A program made the translations under genes and the position numbers. Below, one piece after another: positions 1 through 9,113 of a stretch of 64,000 bases of DNA. Origin of the DNA: Paragonimus heterotremus (taxonomy: Eukaryota > Platyhelminthes > Trematoda > Plagiorchiida > Troglotrematidae); NCBI GenBank assembly GCA_013368495.1, contig LUCH01000142.1, forward strand, positions 1 to 64,000, in the 5' to 3' direction. Position 1 is the stretch's first letter. The number at the start of each line of letters is the position of its first letter. A model generated the notes under the pieces. It saw nothing but the letters and a program-made list of their open reading frames with translations, was not told the DNA's origin and searched no databases.

Positions 1-3000
1 CATTTTTTGTCACTTTTTGATTTCGCACTCACTTCTGAGTTGTATATAGCGTTTAGATCCACTACACGTTTAACTCCTTCCATTCAGTTATGACGGCACC
101 ATTTGAGGGAAAGTCAGTGAGTAGCACTCTTAGAATGAGTTCGCGTGTAAGTATGACGCTTTTCTCATACGCTGAGATAATTCTGGTTTAGAATCACTGA
201 ACCAAACAGATTGGGCTCTAAGAGTTCAGCATATTTCGTTTTACGCAGTGCTCCAAATGGTAGGCAATTAAACGTTGAATTTGTCAACCAGAGAATGAAA
301 AATTGTTTCATTTGTTACCGATTCCGTTTTCCAAGAATGCTATCAAAATACTTTACACCGGTCTATCGCATAATTTCACTCACAACGGCTTCTCACTGGA
401 TGTCCATTTTCATAATTCTCGTACTAATACGACAAGGTATAGTGTATTTGTTACTGATTGTTAAAGTTTTTAAAAACCGATTCTGAACTGTTACCACATC
501 AAGTTTATGTGAGTAAGATAGCCGCTTTTGTGTAGTATCTTGACTCATACGAAGGTTATTCATAAAGTCATGACGAAAGCTGCTGAGGACCTTAGCTAAA
601 TCAAACAACGGGCCAAACAAAGGTGCCGTTGAATATTCTGTTTATTCTGGTATTTTGCGCATCAGTTTTTGTGGATCCAAGCATTCGCCGAACCCTTACT
701 GTTTTTCGTTATATAGCAAAGTGTAAGCACATAAGGCTTCATCTAAGGTGGAGTTTTCTGAACGAAGTGAAACCCAGAGTAAACTAATGTATTTTATCAT
801 CTAGCATTGGCAAACTCATATAATTCATACCATCGGTCCTTAATGGCTACAGAATAATCAGGAATTGATGCCATATGAGTTACGGTTAGTTAACTAGTTT
901 ATAATGAATAAAAGCTCCTGATCTTAAACTGAACTTTAATGTGTAAAAATCTAACTAAGGAATTACTGTGGGAGGAACTACTGGGACGCTGTGCCAATGG
1001 TGTGTTTATTTAACCAGCGATTTAAACAGATTTTGAACGTGTGCAGCAGTGGAACGTCTTTCATTACATGCTACTGAAAGTTCTTTCCAGATCGGTTGCT
1101 GCACCACTGCTTTATGATCTGAACTCGATTTTCAGGGTTTAACACACGTCATGATAAAATCTACCCCACGGAACTGTTGATCGATCTTCAATCTGGCCTA
1201 CCTACAAGTGGGTTTATACTGTGCAAAGTCACTTCCAATCACTGAATTCCAAACAGACGTTGCTATACCTTGTTCCGTTAGATACAAGGACACAATCATT
1301 AGAACGATTTGCCTTAACTGGCGATGAACAGACACGAAACCTGCTGCTAATTAATTTTTCAAGGACATGAAGAGAAGATAAAACTCATAAAAATATGTAT
1401 GATTAAGTTGCCTAATTATCAATTCGCCCATCGTAAAGCACTTGAAAGTGCTGCAGTGTTATTCAACTTTGCTGATGTTTTTAATAAACGGTTGTTCTTT
1501 GAATTACATTACTGTGTGGCGTGCAGGGCTCCTAGAATTTTCAGACCGAAAATAAGGACTTCGGTCATTTTGCTCATTTGTCCGAAGCCATGCTTCTGAA
1601 TCGAAACCGATTTCACATTGCTCAACAGCGCTAGTAAGGTCTGTAATCTCAGTTCCGATTCCTTATCTAAGGCAGTGGGTTTACGTCCGGTTTGTGATCG
1701 TTTCACTTTACGATGTACTTATCACTGTTTCGGTTGAGACTTGACCCGTGGATCATGAGCTACTGATCACCGAATCTCATCAATTGTCTTTGACTTTCGT
1801 CGGGAAATAGAGAAACTGTTGACTAAGGCAAAGATGGTTGCATTGCAGGTAGAAGTCGCATCCTAAAGTAACAGGTGAAGAGCGACTACATAAAGGAAAG
1901 TGTTTGACAACCGTATGCGCAGGAAAAAAATCAGATACCATCTTATTTGTATGAAATGTGTAAAGCGTAAAACTTCGGTTGAAAATGAAACTGTGTAGAT
2001 GCCAATAACGGCCGGAAGTTGTTCATTCGTGGCATTTTTGTGGAATTGAAGCGTATGGATATTTGTGGGTTAAGTAAAACTGTCTAACGGACTGAACTTG
2101 GCTTACTTTATTACATGTAGATACAAACTTTTGGTGAATAGAATTGCACGAAAAAGTTGGAACTAACTTGACAAATAAGCCGAACATCTACAGTAGTAAG
2201 ATTCGAAATACCATAAACATTGGTCCAAACAGTATAATTGCGTTCTATTCAGAGATTAGAACAATATGAATAGGCTTCGTCTGACGATGTGCTGTCGAAA
2301 ACTCTGGAGGTATTAATGGACAAGTAATAGTGTCCTCCTAGTGACAGTTTCAGCGGAACGCTATCATTAAAAAGTTAACTTCACAAATGATATTTCGTTG
2401 CATTTCTTTTTAACAAAGTTACCCGAATACATCATCGTTTAACATCGAAATCAAGGATGATGATCATATAAAGACAGCACATTGAAATTTCCTGGTCAGA
2501 TGCATATATTTTATAATCAATTAATCTTATTACTGCAATATACTATCGCTAATGTGATTTCCCTTTTTTACGGAATTATTGAACTATCGTTGAATAAGGC
2601 AAATTCTTGGCTAATAACAAAGCGTCACATTCACTATTCATGGGTTGGAAAAAATAAATTAACGGTTCGATTGTCAAAATACCAGCAATATAGTGTATTA
2701 CGTCTAGAGAAAAAACTAACTTAGGTGACCATACTTTCCATTGTCTTAACAGAATTTCAGATTACACCTGAATGTAACTTGGAGCCAGACGGAGGGAGGT
2801 TGTTTGTTGGACTGCCTTCGAGTGGCCTTTCATTGTACGAATTTTTAGTAAACTATGATACACAATGGATTTAAAAGTCTATTGCTGCGATTATCATCTT
2901 ATTTATTGTCTTTTCTAATGAATGACGGAATGTCTATGTTTACGGGGAATCTTTTAATACAATCACGTCTTACGTGTAACACGTTGAACAATATAGGATT

Positions 3001-5009
3001 TTATTAATCTAGCTTGGATGTATTTCAGTGGTAAAGCAAACGTTTCGTTTTATATCAAATAAGTTTTTAAGGACTGTAGACAGAAGCTGATATAGTCGCT
3101 CAATCCAGTCACTTTTGTGTTTGTGTAGACTAAGAGTGATCAACAGCACTAGCGTTGAGTCTGAAGTAAAGTTTGATTTTTGTAGGTTTCAACGTCAGAG
3201 AACCCAAAATTAACATACTCTGCACAGCATCTGTTCTACACAGCTGTGACACATGTTACACAAATGAATTACGAAGTAGAACTTTGTAAAATGTTAGAGA
3301 TGAGGCTTCTTACTCACCTTTATTTATATGACACACACGAGATAGTTCACTCATTTTACTATGCATGTCAGACTCATCTTTGAAAAATTACAAAACGACA
3401 GCTCCCACAATGAGAAAGAATGGGCGTATTTGACGTCCAGATTTATCAGTAAATCAAAGGTTGCTGTCGTCATTTGTTGAAATAAATTACAGCCGCTAAT
3501 CTCTTAGGTTTATGTAAGCCGGCATAATTTGATAAAGTTCACGTTAATAACCATTTTTCATCATGGAAAAAACATACCAAATTAAACGAGTTTCAATCTG
3601 AATGCCTTGTATAAGAAAATCAGTTGAGCCTGGAGTCTGATCTACTCAAACGCTTGATGATGCTTTGTACCGTCGGCTTGTCGATCAAACATCCATTAGC
3701 TAAATGAGCATTTTTTCGTGCACTGTGCATGCATCACGCTGTAGCATACCAAGTTGGTGTATGAGAGAAAATTGCAGATGAATTTTGGATTGCGCTTATG
3801 ATTGACGCAAGCAATAGCTGTGACAACAGTGAACGTTTCCTTTTGTTTTATTCTGAGTTCAAGTGCAAATTGGTTCGTGTTGTCTCCTATTAAAAATGGT
3901 CATTTCCAGTTTTGATGTAGTTTTCATTTGGATAAAAAACGTTCAAAACTTTCGCAGCTAGGCTCATCCGTCAAGTGAATTTAAGAAACGTTTCTCTCTA
4001 GTTAACACGGTGATAGTTTTCAGTAACAAGGATACCGAGTTTTCACGATTGAAAGTAACAACACTGTACATTCGAAACACAATAACATTTTTCAGACCAA
4101 TATACAGTGTATATTTATCAGAATAGATGAAATGTTCAGAGAATCAACAGTCCTTTGTGGACTTGTTTGTATAAAATAAAATCAGTGAATAAACTACCAG
4201 CGAATAACGGTGATACGTTTGACTGCAAAGCGAACAGACACGTTATGTTGCAAATGATATCCTAACAAAAATGTCTCAACAGCAACTGGGTTCAAACTAT
4301 CAGTGAAACAGCCAACTTGTGTGTCTTAGATTTCTTCACCAACTAAACTATGTAGCCAACAATCTAAACGTAAAAATTGTTCAACGCCTTATTTAGTATG
4401 AAACCACTTATCAACTACTCATGTTTATTTGCATGACCGCATTAATACTGTGATACAATCGGGTAGTCTAAGCCCAAACAACTGACATGCAACTATAGTT
4501 GGCATCTAGGAAATATCGACTAGGTCAACGGAATAAACCATAAACCACGCTCATAAAAATTTAACCACTGACTCTCCACAGTTGCGTAGAAAAATGGTTT
4601 AAAAACTGTCCTAATTTTGGTGCCAAACATGAAGGGATTTGTTCTGACAAGTGTACAGTACTAATCTTCCTCAAACTGAAATAACTATTTCGGCTCAAAA
4701 ATGTGTTCAATATGCATTTGGACTGTCACTTCAAAGTAAATGTTCCAACCTACACTTAACTACTTGTTCGCACAAGACACAGCTGGTTGACATTTGAACT
4801 AATTTCAGGGTTATTCGATTGCATACGCATCTAGCCGATCCAACCAGACAAAACTCAAATCGTACGACATTTAAACTTTCCTTCAGAAACATGATAGTAG
4901 TGAGGGAACTGGTGAAAAATGTTCTAGAATTCCGCTGCATTTCTATCACATGGTCACTCAGAGTATCATGATATGATACTTGTGAACCCGAACAAGACAA
5001 AAATTCGAG
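1..5009. other. Unassigned AT-rich DNA
   Basis: I see no recognisable gene or element here. Open frames on both strands are at most about 90 codons and fit chance expectation for AT-rich DNA. The minus-strand frame at 1509-1706 has protein-like composition and is followed by a possible GTAATG donor, but nothing identifies it. This stretch is probably intergenic or intronic. Confidence 0.5.
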
Positions 5010-5022
5010 TATCTTAATAGAG
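5010..5022. repeat. Target-site duplication, left copy
   Basis: The 13-mer TATCTTAATAGAG occurs here and again at 6846-6858 in the same orientation, flanking the inverted Penelope-like element. The last four bases (AGAG) overlap the first bases of the left arm, so the true duplication is 9 to 13 bp. Variable duplications of this size are usual for Penelope-like elements. Confidence 0.75.
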
Positions 5023-5154
5023 AAGTCAGAAACAGTTTTTTGCACAATGTATCTCTCGAGCACATTTCGCTGCATCTCATCAGGTACATACTGCAGTCTG
5101 TGTTTATATAGCAAAGTTCAATGGTCATTGTGAAGTTAAACAACAAAATCAACA

Positions 5155-5191
5155 ACCACACCACACACGCACACACACACATCCACACACA
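5155..5191. repeat. (CA)n-rich tract in the left PLE arm
   Basis: A CA-rich simple sequence, interrupted by CGC and TC. It is mirrored as a GT tract at 6639-6675 in the right arm, so it belongs to the 3' untranslated part of the element and is not an independent microsatellite. Confidence 0.85.
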
Positions 5192-5195
5192 TCAA

Positions 5196-5711
5196 TTACC
5201 AGGGCAAATTGGTACTGACGAACAAATCTTTCTGTACACAGAGGGGTGGCTTCCATTTGCTAATTGCTACCGCCTCTGCAAACCGGAGAAGCCTTCGAAT
5301 TTTTGTTGCGTAACGTATCCGAAACGCCTTCTCCAGGTTCAGTTGGGGTCGACAAGTCAACAGGTGTCGGGCGATCGATGATGCTGGTTCCCTGTGACTT
5401 GTTACATTCTGACTTGATCCCTGTGTTGTTGTATCCATGAGTGTTTTGCGAACCCAAACTGGAATGTGTTCATTGACCCGATGACGTAACTGCCGCTCCG
5501 TTCTGCCTATGTAAGTGGCCCGGCACTCACATGAGAATTCGTAGATGATGTAAGATTTGGCGTTGAGCGGTAGCGGTGTTTTCAACGGTGGAGTTGGGAT
5601 TCGGGTGGTGGTGAACAGCATGACCAGTTGGGCTGCATAGAACGTGCGTTCCATTGCTGCCGTGAGACGGGTTTTCAACAGAGTGGCAATGTCATCACCT
5701 TTGTATGGCAA
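5196..5711 (-). pseudogene. Endonuclease copy in the inverted PLE arm
   Basis: An open minus-strand frame of 171 codons whose translation matches the last 171 or so residues of the plus-strand protein at 5705-6634. It includes the linker after the reverse transcriptase and the whole GIY-YIG endonuclease with the YIGRTERQLRHR block. It has no reverse transcriptase and no start of its own, so it is a partial copy made during insertion rather than a gene. It is undamaged only because the insertion is young. Confidence 0.8.
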
Positions 5712-6634
5712 ACGGAGATAGACATTTAGTTTCGGAACTGTTTAACAAGCTGAATTCCAAAATAAGCTTCACCATTGAGCACGAACCGAATGAAACCCTG
5801 GCGTTTTTGGATATTCTCATGAAGCGCCAGAACAACGGTTGCCTACTGCGATCTGTCTATCGGAAACACACTTGGACTGGGCAGTACCTGAACTTTCACA
5901 GTTTTGTGCCGATCCAGTACAAGCGGGGTCTGGTGAGGACCTTGTTCTATCGCGCAAGAAGAATTTGCTCAAAAGAAACATTGGCCAAAGAGATGTCACT
6001 GTTGAGAACCACGCTGAAAGAAAATGGCTATCCATCTGCATTTGTTGAGAAATTCAGCAAACAAAAGCCGGCCGCTGCGATGTGTTCAACAGTTCCGAAA
6101 CTAAATGTCTATCTCCGTTTGCCATACAAAGGTGATGACATTGCCACTCTGTTGAAAACCCGTCTCACGGCAGCAATGGAACGCACGTTCTATGCAGCCC
6201 AACTGGTCATGCTGTTCACCACCACCCGAATCCCAACTCCACCGTTGAAAACACCGCTACCGCTCAACGCCAAATCTTACATCATCTACGAATTCTCATG
6301 TGAGTGCCGGGCCACTTACATAGGCAGAACGGAGCGGCAGTTACGTCATCGGGTCAATGAACACATTCCAGTTTGGGTTCGCAAAACACTCATGGATACA
6401 ACAACACAGGGATCAAGTCAGAATGTAACAAGTCACAGGGAACCAGCATCATCGATCGCCCGACACCTGTTGACTTGTCGACCCCAACTGAACCTGGAGA
6501 AGGCGTTTCGGATACGTTACGCAACAAAAATTCGAAGGCTTCTCCGGTTTGCAGAGGCGGTAGCAATTAGCAAATGGAAGCCACCCCTCTGTGTACAGAA
6601 AGATTTGTTCGTCAGTACCAATTTGCCCTGGTAA
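5705..6634 (+). CDS. PLE RT C-terminus plus GIY-YIG endonuclease
   Basis: An intact 309-codon frame for the C-terminal part of a Penelope-like polyprotein, which would act in target-primed reverse transcription. Residues 14-130 match the end of the reverse transcriptase and its thumb, with TLAFLDILM near 31-39 and SVYRKHTWTGQYLNF near 50-64. Residues 191-290 form the GIY-YIG endonuclease, with SYIIYEFSCECRATYIGRT at 191-209 followed by RQLRHRVNEH. The palm motifs, including YVDD, are missing, so this copy cannot reverse transcribe by itself. The ATG and the first 13 or so residues lie in the inverted left arm, read antisense, so the start is a by-product of the insertion. A GT-rich 3' untranslated stretch follows. 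The family assignment is firm; whether any protein is made is unknown. Confidence 0.8.
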   Translation: MANGDRHLVSELFNKLNSKISFTIEHEPNETLAFLDILMKRQNNGCLLRSVYRKHTWTGQYLNFHSFVPIQYKRGLVRTLFYRARRICSKETLAKEMSLLRTTLKENGYPSAFVEKFSKQKPAAAMCSTVPKLNVYLRLPYKGDDIATLLKTRLTAAMERTFYAAQLVMLFTTTRIPTPPLKTPLPLNAKSYIIYEFSCECRATYIGRTERQLRHRVNEHIPVWVRKTLMDTTTQGSSQNVTSHREPASSIARHLLTCRPQLNLEKAFRIRYATKIRRLLRFAEAVAISKWKPPLCVQKDLFVSTNLPW

Positions 6635-6811
6635 TTGATGTGTGTGGATGTGTGTGTGTGCGTGTGTGGTGTGGTTGTTGATTTTGTTGTTTAACTTCAC
6701 AATGACCACTGAACTTTGCTATATAAACACAGACTGCAGTATGTACCTGATGAGATGCAGCGAAATGTGCTCGAGAGATACATTGTGCAGAAAACTGTTT
6801 CTGACTTCTCT
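6088..6811 (+). repeat. Right inverted arm of the PLE
   Basis: The sense-orientation partner of the left arm. It holds the endonuclease coding sequence, the stop at 6634, the GT-rich tract and about 140 bp of further 3' untranslated sequence. It ends at GACTTCTCT, after which pairing with the left arm stops. Confidence 0.9.
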
Positions 6812-6845
6812 GTTCAAATTTGTTACGGGAAAAAGTTGCTTTGCT
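6812..6845 (+). repeat. 34-bp extension at the 3' end of the PLE
   Basis: Exactly 34 bases lie between the last base that pairs with the left arm and the first base of the right direct repeat. They have no counterpart beside the left arm. An extension of about this size at one end is a known trait of Penelope-like elements. Its presence at the sense 3' end agrees with priming of reverse transcription at that end. Confidence 0.7.
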
Positions 6846-6858
6846 TATCTTAATAGAG
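6846..6858. repeat. Target-site duplication, right copy
   Basis: The second copy of TATCTTAATAGAG, identical to 5010-5022. Joining the outer flanks across a single copy gives a plausible empty site. Confidence 0.75.
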
Positions 6859-8897
6859 GCGGAGAGTAACGAACAGTGAACTCGACATATACACATCGCA
6901 CACAAGAACAACGGACCCGATGTGATATTTGCGCATGTAAACAAACTTTGAATAAAAAACTGTGTATAGTGAGCAGTAGAATACAAAGGAGCAAAATCTC
7001 CTGTTTCAGGACACGGATTCAACGTTTCGTAAGTTTCTACCAGTTGCAATGTAACACATAGGTGTACGACAATATATATGGCTTCATATTTCTCCAGGGC
7101 GTTAACTAAACGCTACACGATTACGAAAAACGCAGTGAAACGGACACAGAATGCAATAATCACTGGCTTGAACAAACTGCTTAAATAAACCTGAATTTGT
7201 TCACGCATTAATTTGACTGAGGTAAACTCACGATTTTGTTAGCGATCCATTGATATGGTGGTCAGTGATTAAGTACTAGGCTTAGCTTGACCTGAGATCG
7301 CAATTATCGCTTTGGTCAATTGATTGACTTGAATACGAGTTTCGTTCGTCACTAGAATGTTACCTGCACTACTTTCAGTTCTAACTACTGAGATCATATA
7401 GGAATAAACCTGAAAGTGGAACATAGGTTCGTGGCTAAATATGGTGTCCAATGCACTTAAACATAAAACAAGTGTAGTCACTTTCGTAAAATCCAGGTGA
7501 ACCTAACTCTGTTTATTTGGTATTCATCTGGATAGTGGGATGAGGCTAAATATAGGAACCCATGTTTACCTGCGTCAATGAATTACACTGCACATAAATT
7601 TACAAATGTTTGGTAATTTTCTATCACACTGCCTTTGCGCAGCTAGTATACATACACAGTTCGTTGATGTTAGAACGCTTCAAACTTAGATGCGGTACTG
7701 TATGAACAGCGTTCACTCCATCCGATTGCATCGGACAGCGTGTGTGTTCCTAAAAGAGTGCATGTCAACAGTTTGACGAGTCCATGTACTTCGCACAAGC
7801 CAAGCTAAAAAGCTCACTCCAAAACATGTGAACAAATATTCATTTACTTACTATGTGTGGAGAGTAACTCTAGTGCCAACGATCTGTCTAACTTGTCGAT
7901 TGCAAAACGAGCAAATTTTATGTAATGACATGTTCTCAACACAATCATATTATGCACAATTCATAACCAATCGCAGTTCCCACGCAATCATGGAATTTTC
8001 AACAAACCAGGTAGGAAAACAGACACTATACTCATACTTCTGTAAGGTTTGCAAAGGTAGTTATTGTGTTTACTAGCAAAGCTCTGGAACCATCATAGCA
8101 CCTCTCACAAGCAAATGAGTTCGAACGCTCGCATACCATAGTTTGATCGTGCGTGATGTAATGTCAAATGTTACCTTGTGTAGTTTTTCCTACACACATT
8201 TTATATCGACGTAATAATTATTTCGTGAAAAAATTAATTACGACCCAATGAATTTTTCTTAATCACCGATACAACGAAAAAGACGCGCTGCACGCGGGAG
8301 AGTGGAAAATGTTCATGCGTATCTTACTATGTCCCCACCAGATACGAATCAGCTTTATGTGAAAAGATGAAGTATGGTATTGTGAACATCGTGAAGTCCT
8401 GTTGGCCGGCTAGTGATGTATAAAAAAGTAGAATGGAGAACCAAAGGGGCAATTATTTATAAAACTTAGAGATTTTGTCCTATGTAATTTGGAGTTCACT
8501 CACGCTTATTTGTTGATGCCGTAATTTCATGGTTTATTCGGTCATTCTATTCCAATAAGAAACACGGAACTTGAGTTTTGGTCTTGTTAGAACTCACTAG
8601 TATTGTAACTCCTTGTATGACCAGGAGTAAAACTTCAGCCATCCTTTGATGAGGCAACCGTGTTGACCACTGCGCGTTGTATTTTGCAATAGTCACGACT
8701 GCAGTATCATATACAAACACTCAGCCACATCTGCTTATGAACAGTGCTCAGATGTATCATTGTCCCAGATTCTGAGGATGATTGTTTCCTGTTTGGGAGA
8801 GGCTGCATTCGCACAAACTTGTCCTGAGCGTAGAGCCCAGGATGAACCAGTTGCATACTAATGGGTTCGTAGTATCTAACAGTCGTTTCCGTTTCAG
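6859..8897. other. Unassigned DNA before the candidate exon
   Basis: No element or coding similarity was recognised. The last 300 bp, upstream of 8898, could be intron or 5' region of the candidate gene that begins there. No convincing promoter element was identified. Confidence 0.4.
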
Positions 8898-9113
8898 ACC
8901 CGTTATGAACGTCACAACCTACTGGAAGGCTACGATGTTTTTCAATCAGCTGTTTTGTTTACTAATTTGTTTGCTCACGTTGAGCATCATACGTTTCTCT
9001 CGTACACACTACCCTGTGTGGTTGAATAGGGGTGCAACTGAAACGGTTTCAGGCGCGACTATTCATCACTCGGCGGATTTTAATAATTTTGTCAGTGAAA
9101 ACATGCTTTTCAG
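8898..9113 (+). CDS. Candidate first coding exon, type II membrane protein
   Basis: This stretch has canonical splice signals on both sides: a pyrimidine-rich acceptor, CGTTTCCGTTTCAG, just before 8898 and a CAG/GTAAAC donor at 9113/9114. An ATG at 8905 opens 69 codons plus two bases. The peptide has a short N-terminus (MNVTTYWKATMFFN), then a hydrophobic span at about residues 14-31 (QLFCLLICLLTLSIIRF), then a polar stem. That is the layout of a type II, Golgi-type membrane protein such as a glycosyltransferase or sulfotransferase. Just after the donor, in another frame, the peptide LETVHVALLCSESTS resembles the start of the catalytic region of LARGE/GXYLT-type glycosyltransferases. If that is real, the gene is frameshifted or spliced differently here. 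The function is inference, and a chance frame is possible. Confidence 0.4.

Larger units (their letters stand above)
5019..5742 (-). repeat. Left inverted arm of the PLE
   Basis: A 724-bp arm, reverse complement of 6088-6811. It carries the endonuclease half and 3' untranslated part of the element in minus orientation, including the CA-rich tract. The two differences I could see lie near 5121 and 5042. The arm corresponds to the terminal repeat (pLTR) of this element class in its inverted arrangement. Confidence 0.9.
5019..6845 (+). mobile_element. Penelope-like element, inverted-dimer copy
   Basis: This is a 5'-truncated Penelope-like retroelement with its endonuclease and 3' part present twice, head to head. 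The left arm 5019-5742 is the reverse complement of 6088-6811; every mirrored pair of positions sums to 11830, so there is no indel across 724 bp. I found only two substitutions. The 345-bp centre, 5743-6087, holds the end of the reverse transcriptase domain. After the right arm come 34 extra bases (6812-6845), then the second copy of the flanking 13-mer. Penelope-like elements are known for terminal repeats in tandem or inverted order with a 30-40 bp extension at one end, which this copy matches. The near-identity of the arms and the undamaged frame indicate a recent insertion. An alternative is an unrelated inverted duplication after insertion, but the direct repeats outside both arms argue for a single insertion event. 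Confidence 0.85.

Noticed and set aside
4731..5114. A 127-codon minus-strand frame
   Set aside because: It crosses the left end of the PLE arm and the target-site duplication, so it joins unrelated host and element sequence.
5155..5191. The CA run as a possible CRISPR or tandem-repeat array
   Set aside because: It is a dinucleotide simple repeat inside the PLE arm; there are no spaced repeats anywhere in the window.
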